Below, piece after piece: positions 14,001 through 25,449 of a DNA stretch of 64,000 nucleotides (positions are counted from its first letter, which is position 1; each line of letters opens with the position of its first letter). The notes under the pieces were generated by a model. The model worked only from the letters and a program-made list of their open reading frames with translations, was not told the DNA's origin and did no database searches. The translations under genes were made by a program, and so were the position numbers. This stretch comes from Spirodela intermedia (taxonomy: Eukaryota; Streptophyta; Magnoliopsida; Alismatales; Araceae): the NCBI GenBank assembly GCA_902729315.2, contig LR746272.1, positions 6,635,827 to 6,699,826 on the forward strand. Direction: 5' to 3'.

Positions 14001-17000
14001 TAGCATCAGTTTTTTCTTTAGGTATTTGGTTTTAGATCACTGAAAAACCCAGATATTATAAAAAAACTCATATTTTGCAGGATCTAAAACCACATAGCCC
14101 AAATATAAATTCATGTCAATTTCTCGCCCTTCTGAGAACATCAGGGCCACCATTATTTTTTCGCTGTTGGTGTCTAAGTCTCCCAAGACTGTCAAACCAT
14201 TTTTATTTCGTCCTTTGTCAACATGGTCGTTCATATTTCAATGTGCAGTTAAAAGTACGACAGCTTTAAAACAAACTGTTAACTTCAAACAAAGTTAACA
14301 TTGAGATACAAAGATTCTAAGGTATGGACGAATATACCAAGGTTTACCAATTCATCTTGATCTATGACACTAACCAGCTATCACAAAAAATAACCGTTTT
14401 TTTATTTGAGAAACAGGAAATTGAATCCAATGTCCTACCTAAGCCGCACATTCGCACCCCTGTATGACTCGTATGGCATTTCAACCGTCGAGAATTCAAA
14501 ACGATACGCCTTCTTTTCATATATTTCTCCTGGAACCTCCAATTCACGCACTGCCAAAAAAAGAAACAAAAATTAAATTAGAGCAATCCACACACTGATA
14601 TCTGAATGCTAGGACCAAGGCCAATCATCCAATTTGTTTTGGATGTACAGATGCACATTCATTGGGCAAAAGGAACGAGAATATTTAGCGGTGAAGAAAA
14701 ATGACCAGACATTTTTCTTTACAAATAGAAAGCATTTGATAGAAAACGCAAGGCAGATCAAGACTGCCGGGAATCACTCAGAAGGGCATGCGAAACTCAA
14801 AACGAGATATTCGAATACATTTTCCACGATTAAAGTAACTCCAGCTATATCTCCCAAGGGTAAATTCGAACTTTCCCTTTTTTATGGGCTTTCTCGATGA
14901 TATGATACTGGCTAAAGTCTAACAAATAGTCAAGACATGATCACGCGAGAGAAATGAATACATATAGGATGCACTCATCAATTACCTTTTAATAAATCAA
15001 AATATGCAAACTAGGGGGAGGGGGGAGAACGCTAAAAAATGGCAGAGACTGAATGCAGGAAAATGGCTAAGAGTAGGTGAAAGGGATATAAAAAAAAATC
15101 AAAAGTCTTCAAGAGTCAACTCGAATCTAACTTAACCTTAGCAAAGATAGAACGAACTGCAGAATATCTGACTGTAGTCCCAACATAAATCAAACTTACC
15201 TAGTGACGTAAAGTCATAAAAGTTGCCTCTGTCGAGGTAAAGCTCTGCAGAATATTAAAATAGAAACAATCAAAACACGTTCACGAATTTAAAATGAATT
15301 GTGTAAGGTGATATAATACACAATGATTTGAAGGATATAACTGAATGGGAAATCACATATGAAAGCATGAAAAATAAAATACAAGACTAGTCATATAAAT
15401 TCTCCCGTGCACCATCCACAGAAGTATGAGGGGGGGAAGGGCGATAGGAGAAACTGGGATAGTTGGGAATGATGAATGTCTCTGTGTTCATTCTTTCAAC
15501 ATTCAGCAACAAGATGAAGGTGGAGGTGCCAGAACCAGTCGAGATCAACGACTGCGGTAGAAAGTGTTTGCAATGGTAGTTGAGACAAATAAACTGACAG
15601 CATTGTCACTGATGGCCCCAGTGGATGACATATACAGGGAAATATGGAAGGAATCAGATCTCACCCAATTCTAGGGCAGTTGAATAAAATCCTCACTGGT
15701 GGTTGGAGCGAAAGAGATTGAAGACTATATGAAGTTTTTCAGGAAGAGAAAGCTTTGATTTGGGCTTCAGATGTAAGGTTTTAAGGTATCTTAAGTTGAA
15801 GGTGCTAGAGATGATCGGGGAAATTAAGGCATTGGAATGAAGCCCGGAAGTCGTATATGCTAAGTAGTAGAAACTGGATGGGGAACATGCCCGACTAAAG
15901 CCTCTACACTTAGTGGATAAACCTGATAGTTGAACCGCAGCATATTTTAAGAAATAAAGGTAACAAACTCATCGTAGCCCAAAATGGCACATTATTCAGG
16001 TCACAAACCGAAGGTGCTAGTTTTCCCATGAAGGCTAACGCTGAGCCACTGGAAGTTGAGGAATCTCAACACCAGAAAGGGCATTAACTCTGAGGAAAGA
16101 AATGCATGAGTATAGACATTTTGCAGCAGGGGAGAGACTTCAAAAAACTAGGTGTGGCACATGTGTCAGGTTCTAAAAGAACATGTTTGCATTTCTGTTT
16201 TCCTACATACCAAACACCATTGAAATATTATATAATAGCTTAAAATTTAAGCATAAAACATGGAATAAATTCAGAAACTACCACTGGTGATGGAACATCA
16301 CGAAATACAACCTGGTGACAAATGTCTATTGATCGACAGTCATGAAATCATAGGCGAAGTAAGTGTTATAAAAGTGTAAGAAATAACAGACTAATTTCCA
16401 CTACATTGAAAAACTATTATGTACCATACAAATAATGTACTGGTTAATTTCGCTCTCGTGGCACCTACATTGTAGCTCAAAAAGAAGGTAAATATCTTAA
16501 TAATAGGATACAGCTTATTGATAAGGTTCCACGCACATATGCTAGAAGGAAGAAGGCCCAAAGCCTAATAAGTCAATAACAGTTAGCATGATTGAGGGAA
16601 GGCACAGGTATGGCAAGGAACAATATGACAAGGAACAGTTATGGCAAAGAGCGGTTATGGCAAAGAGCGGTTATGGCAAGAGCAGTTATGACAGAAGACT
16701 AACTGCCTAAATAAGAGAGGGAAAGGAGAGGATCTAAGGATGGGCGGATCAGGAAGGAAGGGGAAAAGGAAAATCGGTGTTACTATCTTATGCATCTACG
16801 AGAAAGGGTTGGACGGTTGTATGCAACCCTCCATCTGTTCTGGGTTCTTTTACCTTATTTAACCTTTGGTATTTCTGTTCTAGAGATTGTTTTTTCATCT
16901 AATACAAATTATTCGTAGTTCTTTGATCTGGATTCTTATCAATAATGTACTGGTTAATTTCGCTCTTGTGGTACCTACGTTGTAACTCAAAAAGAAGGTA

Positions 17001-20000
17001 AATATCTTAATAATATGATTCAGCTTATTTTCAAGAGAAGAATTGTTGTTTCTACGTTCACAGGAGGATTCTTATATTTTTACCATATGGGAAAGAAAAA
17101 AGAGAATGTAAAAATAATATACCAATGTCGGATTAATTATCTAGGATGGATGATCTGGGTGGTACTTACCAATTTGACCAAGAAGCTCAATTTTGATACC
17201 AGTGTGTTCAATCTTTTTCCCACTTAGGGGCTTAATCGAAACCTGTGAGGTCACAGATGCAGCATGTCACTTGATAATCCTACCCAGCCATTAATCAGCA
17301 ACAAGGGAAAATTAAAACCACTATTTGAGAATTGAAAGTTAGCAATAAGAACAAGACCTCCCCAGAGATGTTTTCGTGGCTTCGAAAAAGAGGAACCATT
17401 TCTGTTTTCCCATTTTCCTTTTTCATGGGAACCTGCAAAACATAAACGTAGATAATAATAGGCAAGAATTTTAGAGCACAGAAGGAAAACATTTCTAGAA
17501 ATATTTAGGGTGTGAATGAACCAAACACAACTATTGGCTATGGAACGCTTCCTCTAATCATGAAGCATGCTATGTTTTCAAAATATTTAAACTTTTCCGC
17601 AACTCTGTCAGAAAACTAATAAGAAATACTTTTATTTTCTGATCTCCAGAAGGAAGCACTTATATAAAGACTCCCAGCCTTTAACCATGCATCATGTGCC
17701 ATAATAAATATTAGGCCATTTTCTGGACTAAATGAGAAACATGTATGAAAAAAAGCAATGGAAGAAATAATAAATAAAGGAAATATTATTCGCAAAAATA
17801 CAAGGCTATCATCAGTCAACCTAACAAGTATCATGCTCTCCTTGCATACCGAAAATGTGTTACGACTATTACAAAAAACAGAAGGAAAAAACATATGGAT
17901 GAACCGTCCCCTTCCCTTCAGACTAATTGAAAGAAGCCAAGCAGCTTGAGTAACTACTAGAGAATTGAGCTACACAGCTGATCTTACCAGAAACTTCTTA
18001 TTCTATCCTGCGTAAAAAATCTACCAAAAGGCACCTTCTGATATGAGAATATTAATGTTAAACTGAAATTCGCTACACTATACTTTGCACCCTTCGATAG
18101 GACCCTGTGGCAGCTGCAAGTGAGAAGTTACTACTTGAAACAGTTAAACCTCAACTAAACCAAATCTCATTAGTTAAACCAATAAGTTTTCGAGCATCTA
18201 TAGCTTCATAATGACTTTAGTATACACATCAGGCCGGATTGGCATGTCAGAGGAGTATTCTTTGCATTATTTATATTCCCTCTAGCCACACCGTTCAAAA
18301 GCCAGAAGAAGGATAAATAATAAGTTTGTAAGCTTCATAGAACGACTTGACAAAAGAACTGATTTCCCATGGAAGGTGGGCAGTTTTCATTTCCATCCTG
18401 CCATCCTTCTTTCAATTTTCTGTATGAGATCTTTTGCATCTAACTTTGTAATTTAGCCATGGTAAGCCATGGTAAGTGGAATCCCAAATCAGCAGTAGGA
18501 ATGCCCTACAGCTCACAGCCAATGAACATAACTGGCATCCTAACCCCCCCTCCCTTCAACCTTTAGTCCCACAATCAACTCGAGGCCATTGCCTAATGCC
18601 CTCCTTCCAATATCAGTAGACATGTCTCTCCCAGATGGAGCATTGACTTTACTTTAAAGAAAATCCTCCAAAATGTACTGAGAAGTCAGTGAAAAGTAGC
18701 GAATTACGGTGGATATAAAGAGAAAGGTTGAAGCTAAGAATCAATAACTGCTGAACCAGGTAGACAGTGATAGAGGGAATGTCTCAACAGTGGAAAGAAC
18801 ATTTTGCATCAACTGTTGAGAGGAGGGACATAGGCGGAAGTTTTTTCAAAACACACTGCTTGATCCATGGGGAAGTTAATCATAGGAAGAGTCCCAGAGG
18901 CCCAAGAAGAAACCTTTGAGTCAGTACAAAAAATATTTATCTATTAATAATACGAAGGAATGAAAATACAGTGACAAACAGGAAATGAAAAAACCTTCTA
19001 CATGTGAAATGAACCTCCAGGTTACTTTCTATTAATGCACTTTTCAGTGAAGAGGGTGTGACAGGAATGCTGCAGGATTTTCAAAGGAAAAGCTACAGTG
19101 AAAGGATCTGAATAGACAAAAGGGAAAGGGTTCTCACCTCCATGGGATCTGAGAATACGAGAATATTTTTCACAATTATCCGTCAATCTATTGTAAACCA
19201 TGGGATCAGCCTTTTCTTGACAACATTGTATAATAGACAAATTCTCACTAGGTTCAGAGGATCAGCCAAATCCCTAAATAAATCTAGCTATATAAACCAT
19301 GAAGTTACAATATTGACCAAAAGTTTAGTCGATTCCAATTAGCATTCTATGAAAGACTAGGTGATAAGAATGTAAAAAGCAAGATGACAGCTTGATTCGT
19401 TGGAATTTCGACTCAGTTCTCATCACAGATGTTCTAATGAGAATATTATCAGAACTAATACAGGAAAATTTAAAATTTGTAATGCTACCTGATAAGTTAC
19501 TGGATGTACATATCACAGAACATCATAAACAGTAATTTCCCAGAGTTTGCCTTATTGAATGAGTATAAGATATAAACCATGCGAATAATGAGAAGATAAA
19601 CTGAACATTATCAGAACATGTGATACCATAATGGAACTAGTTTTACGAAAAATGGTTGCAGAAATCAAACAGGCATGTAACATGTCAACTAGCTGTGACA
19701 ATTTTTATTGATTTCAGTATTGCACTCCTTCCTCTTCCAGGACTGACCACTAATACATACACTACCTTTCATTATAAAAAAAATTAAAGAAAACATTTTA
19801 AATATGGGATATTTGGCCACTATATATTAAATTTAGACAGTAATATGCAAAGTTCTCTACCTCCTTGCGTGTTTTACTATCAACAAATTCGACTGAAATG
19901 TTGCATGGTGGCTTGAAAGCTCCAACAATGTAATTCTGGGGTAAGCAAACAAACCAGAAGTTAAAAAATGAAAAACAGCTTTACTTATGTAAAATTTAAA

Positions 20001-20599
20001 TTCATATATGTTAGATCAAGAGTTAACAAATACGGATGTAAGATTGAGCATGATCACATCGTGTATTGAATGATCTAAGAAAGAAAAGCAACACAAATAC
20101 TAGTAATTGCCGTGATAAATTTCTATAAAAGAAGGTAACGAGAAATATTCACCTAATAGTAATTATTAACTCCAAGGGCAGGGGCACGCATTATTGATAT
20201 CCTAACTATATTTGTGATAATGTAAACCATATATTGATCAATAGATTTGAAGCATTTTTAAGTCACCTAGACAATTAGATATGCCCTATATGTGAACATT
20301 TTGAATTATCCCAGCCACTTGTCCAAAATTGTCACAGTTGATGTTTTATATCTCAATACAATAGCCAACAAATGGCATATTTCAGTAGTTTAAACAGCCA
20401 TTTAAATGTTTGGAAAGAAATCGTGCTGTAGATCTGATGTAGCTCTTTCATGTAACTTTTCCTCATAGAAAAATAGCCTCTAGACCATGTTGATTGTTTA
20501 AAGAGCAATCCAAACCTAAGGATATACTAGTTATCTGAGAAATAGACATGTAAAACGAAGAAGACGATGAGGGCGCGCAGAGATTCAAGACCTTACCAT
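11051..20599 (-). CDS. VPS26: Vacuolar protein sorting-associated protein 26 (retromer subunit)
   Basis: VPS26 is an arrestin-fold subunit of the retromer core (VPS26-VPS29-VPS35), which recycles vacuolar sorting receptors and other cargo from endosomes. Eleven coding exons on the minus strand: 20599-20597 (ATG only), 19935-19861, 17432-17358, 17242-17170, 15244-15200, 14550-14439, 13705-13639, 13009-12965, 12444-12389, 12288-12113 and 11247-11051. They sum to 924 nt, in frame, giving 307 residues, close to the roughly 300 usual for plant VPS26. Diagnostic stretches are NYIVGAFKPPCNISVEF near the start, [40 protein letters not shown], and FSVKYYLNIVLVDEEDRRYF near the end. All borders are GT/AG and phases agree. 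Introns span about 8.6 kb and hold an LTR-like insert. No broken exon was seen, so it should be functional. Confidence 0.97.
16431..17029. repeat. 89-bp direct repeat flanking a 421-bp insert
   Basis: Copy 1 is 16431-16519 and copy 2 is 16941-17029. Both start AATAATGTACTGG and end CAGCTTATT, have equal length with no gaps, and differ at about six positions (about 93% identity). The intervening 421 bases are unrelated to them. Confidence 0.93.
16519..16941. mobile_element. Solo-LTR-like insert in a VPS26 intron
   Basis: Counting one base of each flanking repeat, the segment runs TGATAAG...CTTATCA: TG/CA ends inside a 7-bp inverted repeat, as in plant LTRs. It contains imperfect tandem copies of GTTATGGCAAAGAGCG (about 16630-16690), a TATA-like CTAAATAAGAG at about 16706, and a T-rich 3' part. 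No 4-6 bp target duplication is visible directly at the ends. Instead, 89-bp direct repeats flank it. It could be a solo LTR, or filler DNA captured during repair. Confidence 0.5.
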
Positions 20600-21046
20600 G
20601 GCTTCTTGCTACAGCTGATCCAGCGACTGCGAACAGAAGTCAGAACGAAAGGGCATACACCCCTGCACACATGTACCAAAATAGACAAAATCACAAGTGC
20701 AGCTGCAATAATAGCACGATATCCCACAAAGAAAAAAACGATGGGACAAACCAGGAAGATTTATGGAACGATCAACTCGGACAACCACAATTTGAAGAGA
20801 ATCAAACCCAGAACGGAGATCGCACGAATCAAATGCCCCTAGCATCGAAAGGAGGCCAAATGGGTGCAGACTCCAATGAGATCGAGTCTGCTATTCTGCC
20901 GAGAAATCTCAAGCGGATTACGGAATTAAAAAACAAGCCTGGACTCGCTTAAGCCCACCTCTTCAATTCTCCCCTCCCGCTGCCGGTTCTGACAGCAGCG
21001 GTGCTGCGCGTGCACCAGAGAGAGATCACTGTGAGCAATGGAGATC

Positions 21047-21049
<3 letters not shown>

Positions 21050-21077
<28 letters not shown>
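21050..21077. repeat. GA microsatellite upstream of VPS26
   Basis: An uninterrupted GA run of about 28 nt, some 450 bp upstream of the VPS26 start codon on the opposite reading, where its promoter or a 5' UTR exon would be. Confidence 0.9.
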
Positions 21078-21079
<2 letters not shown>

Positions 21080-23420
21080 GAGACGCCAGACCTCCGCTAC
21101 CAGTCTGTTTGTTCTCGTTGTGAGAAAAGTTATAAACATAAAAAAAATGAATTAATAATTATTGACTTATCTCGTTTTAACTCCCCCAAACTAATTAAAT
21201 TACTATTAGACCCTATGATTTCAAGTTTACACTTGTACCCTCAAAAAAGTTTTAACTTATTTATTTTCCATCCCTTCGGTCTAATAAAGAAATACTGCTA
21301 TGTGAGTATTTTTTTGAAGTGGCGTTTTCTATTTAATATAATTTATTATAAGTAATTAGTGACTAATATGATAGTTTCTGACGGACCGAAAATATCATTT
21401 TAAAAAGGGAATTACCCATATTTCTAGTAGTTCGTAAGAAGTAAGAGCAGAGGTGTAAACCTCCAATTATTCCATTTAGTAAGGTGAGACTGTAATTTCT
21501 CACAGCCTCACCATTATTGACGAAAACAACGTCCAAAATTTCACAATTTCTACACATTTGAGACCATTAAATACATAAATATGCAAAACTATGTTGTAAT
21601 TCCCATGCAATATACCTTTGTTAATATAATGGCAATTTAAAAACTCAGTAATAAATTGCAAAAATAGATAAAAAGTGTTAATTAAGAAATATACACCGTC
21701 TTGACGCCATGTAATGACTCTAGCTAGTAGAGAGGGTCACTACATTTGGAATAGTCAAACTAAACCTAATTGAGGTCAAACTTAGCCTGATTCTTCCTAA
21801 AGTGGGCTAAAATGGGAATTGTGAAAATGGGGTGACTAAGCATTTTTCACAATTATTCTTCCTTTTTTATAAAAAATTGGGTATGGAAGTGCAATGTGTC
21901 GAGTCACCCTCGTCCCCTTCACCCTCTCTTTCTAGTCGTAACTTGCCCAATAAAAACCACTTATTGAAGAAATTCAGCAAGCTATCTCCTGCTCTTACTC
22001 ATAATAGTTCTCTCACTAGTTGCCTTAGGATAAAATCAACCCACCCCCTCATCTCATTCTTTATTTTCTATTAAAATGCCTCACAAAGCAAAGACTTCTT
22101 TATAAACTTAAATTTCTAAAAATCCTCAATAATCGGAATAAATGGAACATGTGAAAAAATCAAACCACATATTCTTCATCATAATCTAACTCATTTGCTC
22201 AAAATAGATGGCCCATTTTTTAGCAGGAGATACTTATTATTTAATAATTCAGTTTTAGACACAAAAATTGTCCAGATAATTATTTGGAAATTAGCATTTA
22301 ACATTAAGGGCTTAATGAATGGTACTTGGGTCCAATATAAGCTAATGAATTTTTTACAAAGTTTCTTCGGAATAGTTTTAAAAAATAATGCAAAATTAAT
22401 ATGAACATAATATGTGAAAAGAGAGATTATAACTCCACCCTTTATGTTGTTGTCTTTTAAGATGAGGGCAAGGCTCCTCTTGAGACCAACAGTGTAGATT
22501 GGTTTATTCCCTATCTCATGTCTATTTGATGTCCCACGTGTTTGTTCATAAACAAGGAAAAAGTAAAATAGACATCCAAAATTAGATTTTCTCATGATAT
22601 TACTTTATAATATGAAAATTCACGTTTATCTTTAAATTCTAGAAAAAGTAAATATTAATGTTCTGCAAGATCAATTAGTATTTTAAAATTGAGAAAATAA
22701 CCCATCATTTATCACATCACAACTTTCATGTAAATATCTCCTTTATTTGGTCAATATATAGAAGTATGGTTGATGAATGGAATTTTTTCTGATTCCCCGA
22801 TGAAGATAACGGCTGAAAATAATTTTAACTTATAAATAGTAAGTTAATTGCTTGACATGCTAAGCATAGTTTTCAACACAAGGACTGCTATAGGATTCCA
22901 TCTCGTCTTCTATGTACATATAGCATAAGAGATTATAGAGCTTGTCTACCTTATTATGTGGATAATCCATAGTTATTAGGAGAGCCTTGTTGTGACCTGA
23001 TAGTAATGGGGAACCATATCGACTTTTAGGTCCTATTTTGCCTTTGTAAAAATTTGGCCACTATATAATATGATTGACCTAATAGCGAACAAGTAACATA
23101 TTACTAATATATCAGAAAAAAAATAGTTCTTATGTTGGTCCCAAACATAATGGGACAGAAGCTCAACATTTCAAATTAAGTTAAGGGAATATGCCCATAC
23201 TTTTAATACGATTTATTTTATATTAATCAATGGTAAATCGCCCTCAAACTTTGGGGGGGCCTATTACCATCCCATGTAATCCACACGTATGTGACAAAGA
23301 GGCTTCTCCATATTATTTTGGGATTTTAGAGAAAAAAATTAAAAATATTATGCTTTTAATACTTCCTCTTTCATATTATTTTCAAGTGTCGAACATATTT
23401 TTTTCTTCAATTTTCAAATT
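21080..23420. other. AT-rich intergenic stretch
   Basis: Lies between the 5' side of VPS26 and the 3' side of the MAPKKK-like gene. A 134-codon ORF (22191-22595, minus) has no family features and is AT-rich like its surroundings. A T run lies at about 23419-23437. Nothing else was recognised. Confidence 0.5.
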
Positions 23421-23576
23421 TTTTTTTTTTTTTTTTTGTTGGGCACCATTCATCCAGCGGTGGTCTGAGGGAGGGCCTCGTTACACCGCCGCCGCTAAGG
23501 TCGTGTCCTTTCTTTCTGCTTCACGGCTGAAATAGGGTAGTCTCCCAGCGGGATGGCGGAGAAGGCGAGTCGGCAC

Positions 23577-24701
23577 TCACCGGTGTCGGAAAAGGAGACT
23601 ACTCGCCGCGCCGACGACGACTTCGACTGCACTTCTCACTGTCATCCACGAGCTCTCCTCCCATGGAAGAAAATCAGGCGCAGGAGAGAGTGGAACGCCG
23701 CAGCTTGTCAGTCGTCGTAGACGCTCGGCCATAGAATCCGAGGAGAAATCCTCAGCATGGGGGTTGGCCGGAAGCCCCTCCTCCACCTCCGGTTCCTCCT
23801 CTTCCGCTACCCAGAATCCCCAATCGAGAGCGCTCCTGGGAGAAGCTTTCGTCTCCGGTCCCGACGACCCACCGGCGGCGAACTGGCCCTCACAGTTGAC
23901 GAAAGGATGACGAAGCAGCTCCTCCGCCGACCACCGTTCCTCTGGTTCCCTCCGGAGGCACCTCCCCAAGAAGTCCACGGCCTCTCCGGAGACGTTGGGG
24001 GGGAATTCCGGCACGTCGCCGGAGAAGGCGATTCTGTGCATGGCGGCGACTGGGTCGGTCACGTTGGGCCACGCCCGCTTCCCCGTCATCATCTCCACGA
24101 CCGTGCACCCGAGAGCCCATATGTCCGCCGCCGCCCCCTGCTGCTCCCCTCTGGCCACCTCGGGCGGCATGTACAGCGGAGTACCCGAGATGGCTTCGTC
24201 GCCTCCGTCGACCCACCTGGCGCAACCCAGGTCGGCGATCTTCACGGTGGCGTCGCCACCGGAGCCGAGGAGGAGGATGTTCTCCCCCTTGACGTCGCAG
24301 TGGGCGATTCCGGCGGAGTGGAGGTAAGCCAGGCCGGAGAGGATCCCCCTGGTGTATCCTCTGACGGCGGGCTCGTCGAGTGGTCCGCTGCGCTTGATCT
24401 CCTCCGAGAGGTCGCCGCCGGGGACGTACTCCATGGCCAGGTTGAAGAAGATCCTGCCGCCGGGCTCGGAAGTGATGGTGGCGCCGAGGGAGGCGACCAG
24501 GTGGGGGTTGCTGAGAGAAGAGAGCATCGCGTGCTCTCTCTGCAGGGAGGTGGACCGGGAGAGCTCCGTCGACTTTAGGGCGAAGGTCTGCTGCGTTCGG
24601 CCAGCGGCGGAGGAGGAGGAGGTGGTGGTGGTGGCGAGGTAGACCGTTGCGGTGGAGCCCTGTCCAATGGCCGGACCGCGCAGCCACCCGCTGGCGGCCA
24701 T
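23577..24701 (-). CDS. MAPKKK17/18-like Ser/Thr protein kinase (intronless)
   Basis: A 374-residue single-exon kinase of the plant MEKK-type clade that includes Arabidopsis MAPKKK15-21. Members of that clade (MAPKKK17/18) act upstream of MKK3 and group C MAPKs in abscisic acid signalling. The kinase domain fills residues 5-268: glycine loop IGQGST (12-17), catalytic Lys43 in ALK, probable Glu56, catalytic loop HCDVKGEN (134-141, Asp136), metal-binding DLG (157-159, in place of DFG), activation segment GTPLYMPPE (173-181), and W-x-LGCTVVEMMTG. All catalytic residues are present. A 100-residue acidic, low-complexity C-terminal tail follows (EEEEPEVEE). The gene is very GC-rich, unlike the DNA around it. 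MAASGW is the natural start because the family begins almost directly at the kinase domain. Exact orthology within the clade is not certain. Confidence 0.94.
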   Translation of the reverse strand: MAASGWLRGPAIGQGSTATVYLATTTTSSSSAAGRTQQTFALKSTELSRSTSLQREHAMLSSLSNPHLVASLGATITSEPGGRIFFNLAMEYVPGGDLSEEIKRSGPLDEPAVRGYTRGILSGLAYLHSAGIAHCDVKGENILLLGSGGDATVKIADLGCARWVDGGDEAISGTPLYMPPEVARGEQQGAAADIWALGCTVVEMMTGKRAWPNVTDPVAAMHRIAFSGDVPEFPPNVSGEAVDFLGRCLRREPEERWSAEELLRHPFVNCEGQFAAGGSSGPETKASPRSALDWGFWVAEEEEPEVEEGLPANPHAEDFSSDSMAERLRRLTSCGVPLSPAPDFLPWEESSWMTVRSAVEVVVGAASSLLFRHR

Positions 24702-24919
24702 GGGCGGAGGGATCAGGGGTGGGTTTGGAGACGATGGGAGGAGGGAAAGGGTGCACTCGAGTTAATGAACCCGGCGAGGCTGGTAGAGGGGAGAGAGAGA
24801 GAGAGGACTTGATGGTCCACAAGGTTTGACTGTCCCATAATGGGCAGCGTCAACGCTCCGCACCATCAAAAAGGGGGAGAATAATAGCCGCCTGCCTTTG
24901 CAAACTGGTTGCAGCTGTA

Positions 24920-24937
24920 GATATATAAATATATAGA
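24920..24937 (-). promoter_or_regulatory. TATA box candidate of the MAPKKK-like gene
   Basis: On the minus strand this reads CTATATATTTATATATCT, about 220 nt upstream of the ATG at 24701. It would place the transcription start near 24890 with a 5' UTR of about 190 nt. The position is plausible, but the AT repeat makes it only a candidate. Confidence 0.45.
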
Positions 24938-25002
24938 GGGAGAGAGGGAGAGAGGGAGAGAGGGAGAGAGGGAGAGAGAGAGACAGAGAGAGAGACAGAG
25001 AC

Positions 25003-25046
<44 letters not shown>
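24937..25046. repeat. GA-rich microsatellite (GAGAGG / GACA interruptions)
   Basis: About 110 nt of GA-rich repeat: first a (GAGAGG)n-like part, then GA runs interrupted by CA. It sits directly upstream of the candidate TATA box of the MAPKKK-like gene. Further CT runs occur at about 25151-25166 and 25400-25434. Confidence 0.92.
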
Positions 25047-25047
<1 letters not shown>

Positions 25048-25449
25048 ACCATCAAGAAGGCGGCTTCAACCCTCACACACCATCAAAATCCAGAAGGGAA
25101 GGGAAGCGGGGCATTAAAGCACACAGATAGCCACCCAGACCACAAACATCTCTCTCTCTCTCTCTCCCCATCTTACTCTCTCTCCAGACTTAGCTTGCCC
25201 CTGCAACACTAGATAACCTCTTCATTCTCTGTAGACTAGTGCAATATCGACCATATCTTTTCGTAAGTAATACATTCATTAATTTCCTCCCACACCAATT
25301 GAGAAAAAGCGGTTACGAGTCTCATGGTGCATCGATTAAAGCAGTCCGGTCTCCCTATCTACACTGGTGGTTCATCCCTTCCGGACCTCCATGTGGACAT
25401 CTCTCTCTCTCCTTTCCTCTCTCTCTCTCTCTCTCGCTACGTAGATAAA

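Larger units (their letters stand above)
15245..17169 (-). other. Long VPS26 intron (1.9 kb) with insertion
   Basis: Intron between the coding exons ending at 17170 and starting at 15244. It contains an 89-bp direct repeat around a 421-bp LTR-like insert (listed separately). The 15.4-16.2 kb part reads like degraded foreign sequence but matches no family I can name. Confidence 0.7.

Noticed and set aside
22191-22595. 134-codon minus-strand ORF in intergenic DNA
   Set aside because: It is AT-rich like its surroundings, without a domain, start context or splice evidence. Such a length occurs by chance in this many bases.
19790-23110. Shared phrase ATTTGGCCACTATATA at about 19812 and 23049
   Set aside because: A 16-base match without extension on either side is likely chance in AT-rich DNA.
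23757-24578. 273-codon ORF on the plus strand
   Set aside because: It is an antisense shadow of the GC-rich kinase gene. The minus-strand frame carries all kinase motifs and this one shows none.
23890-24822. 310-codon ORF on the minus strand
   Set aside because: It overlaps the kinase gene in another frame, is Arg/Pro-rich by composition, and has no domain.
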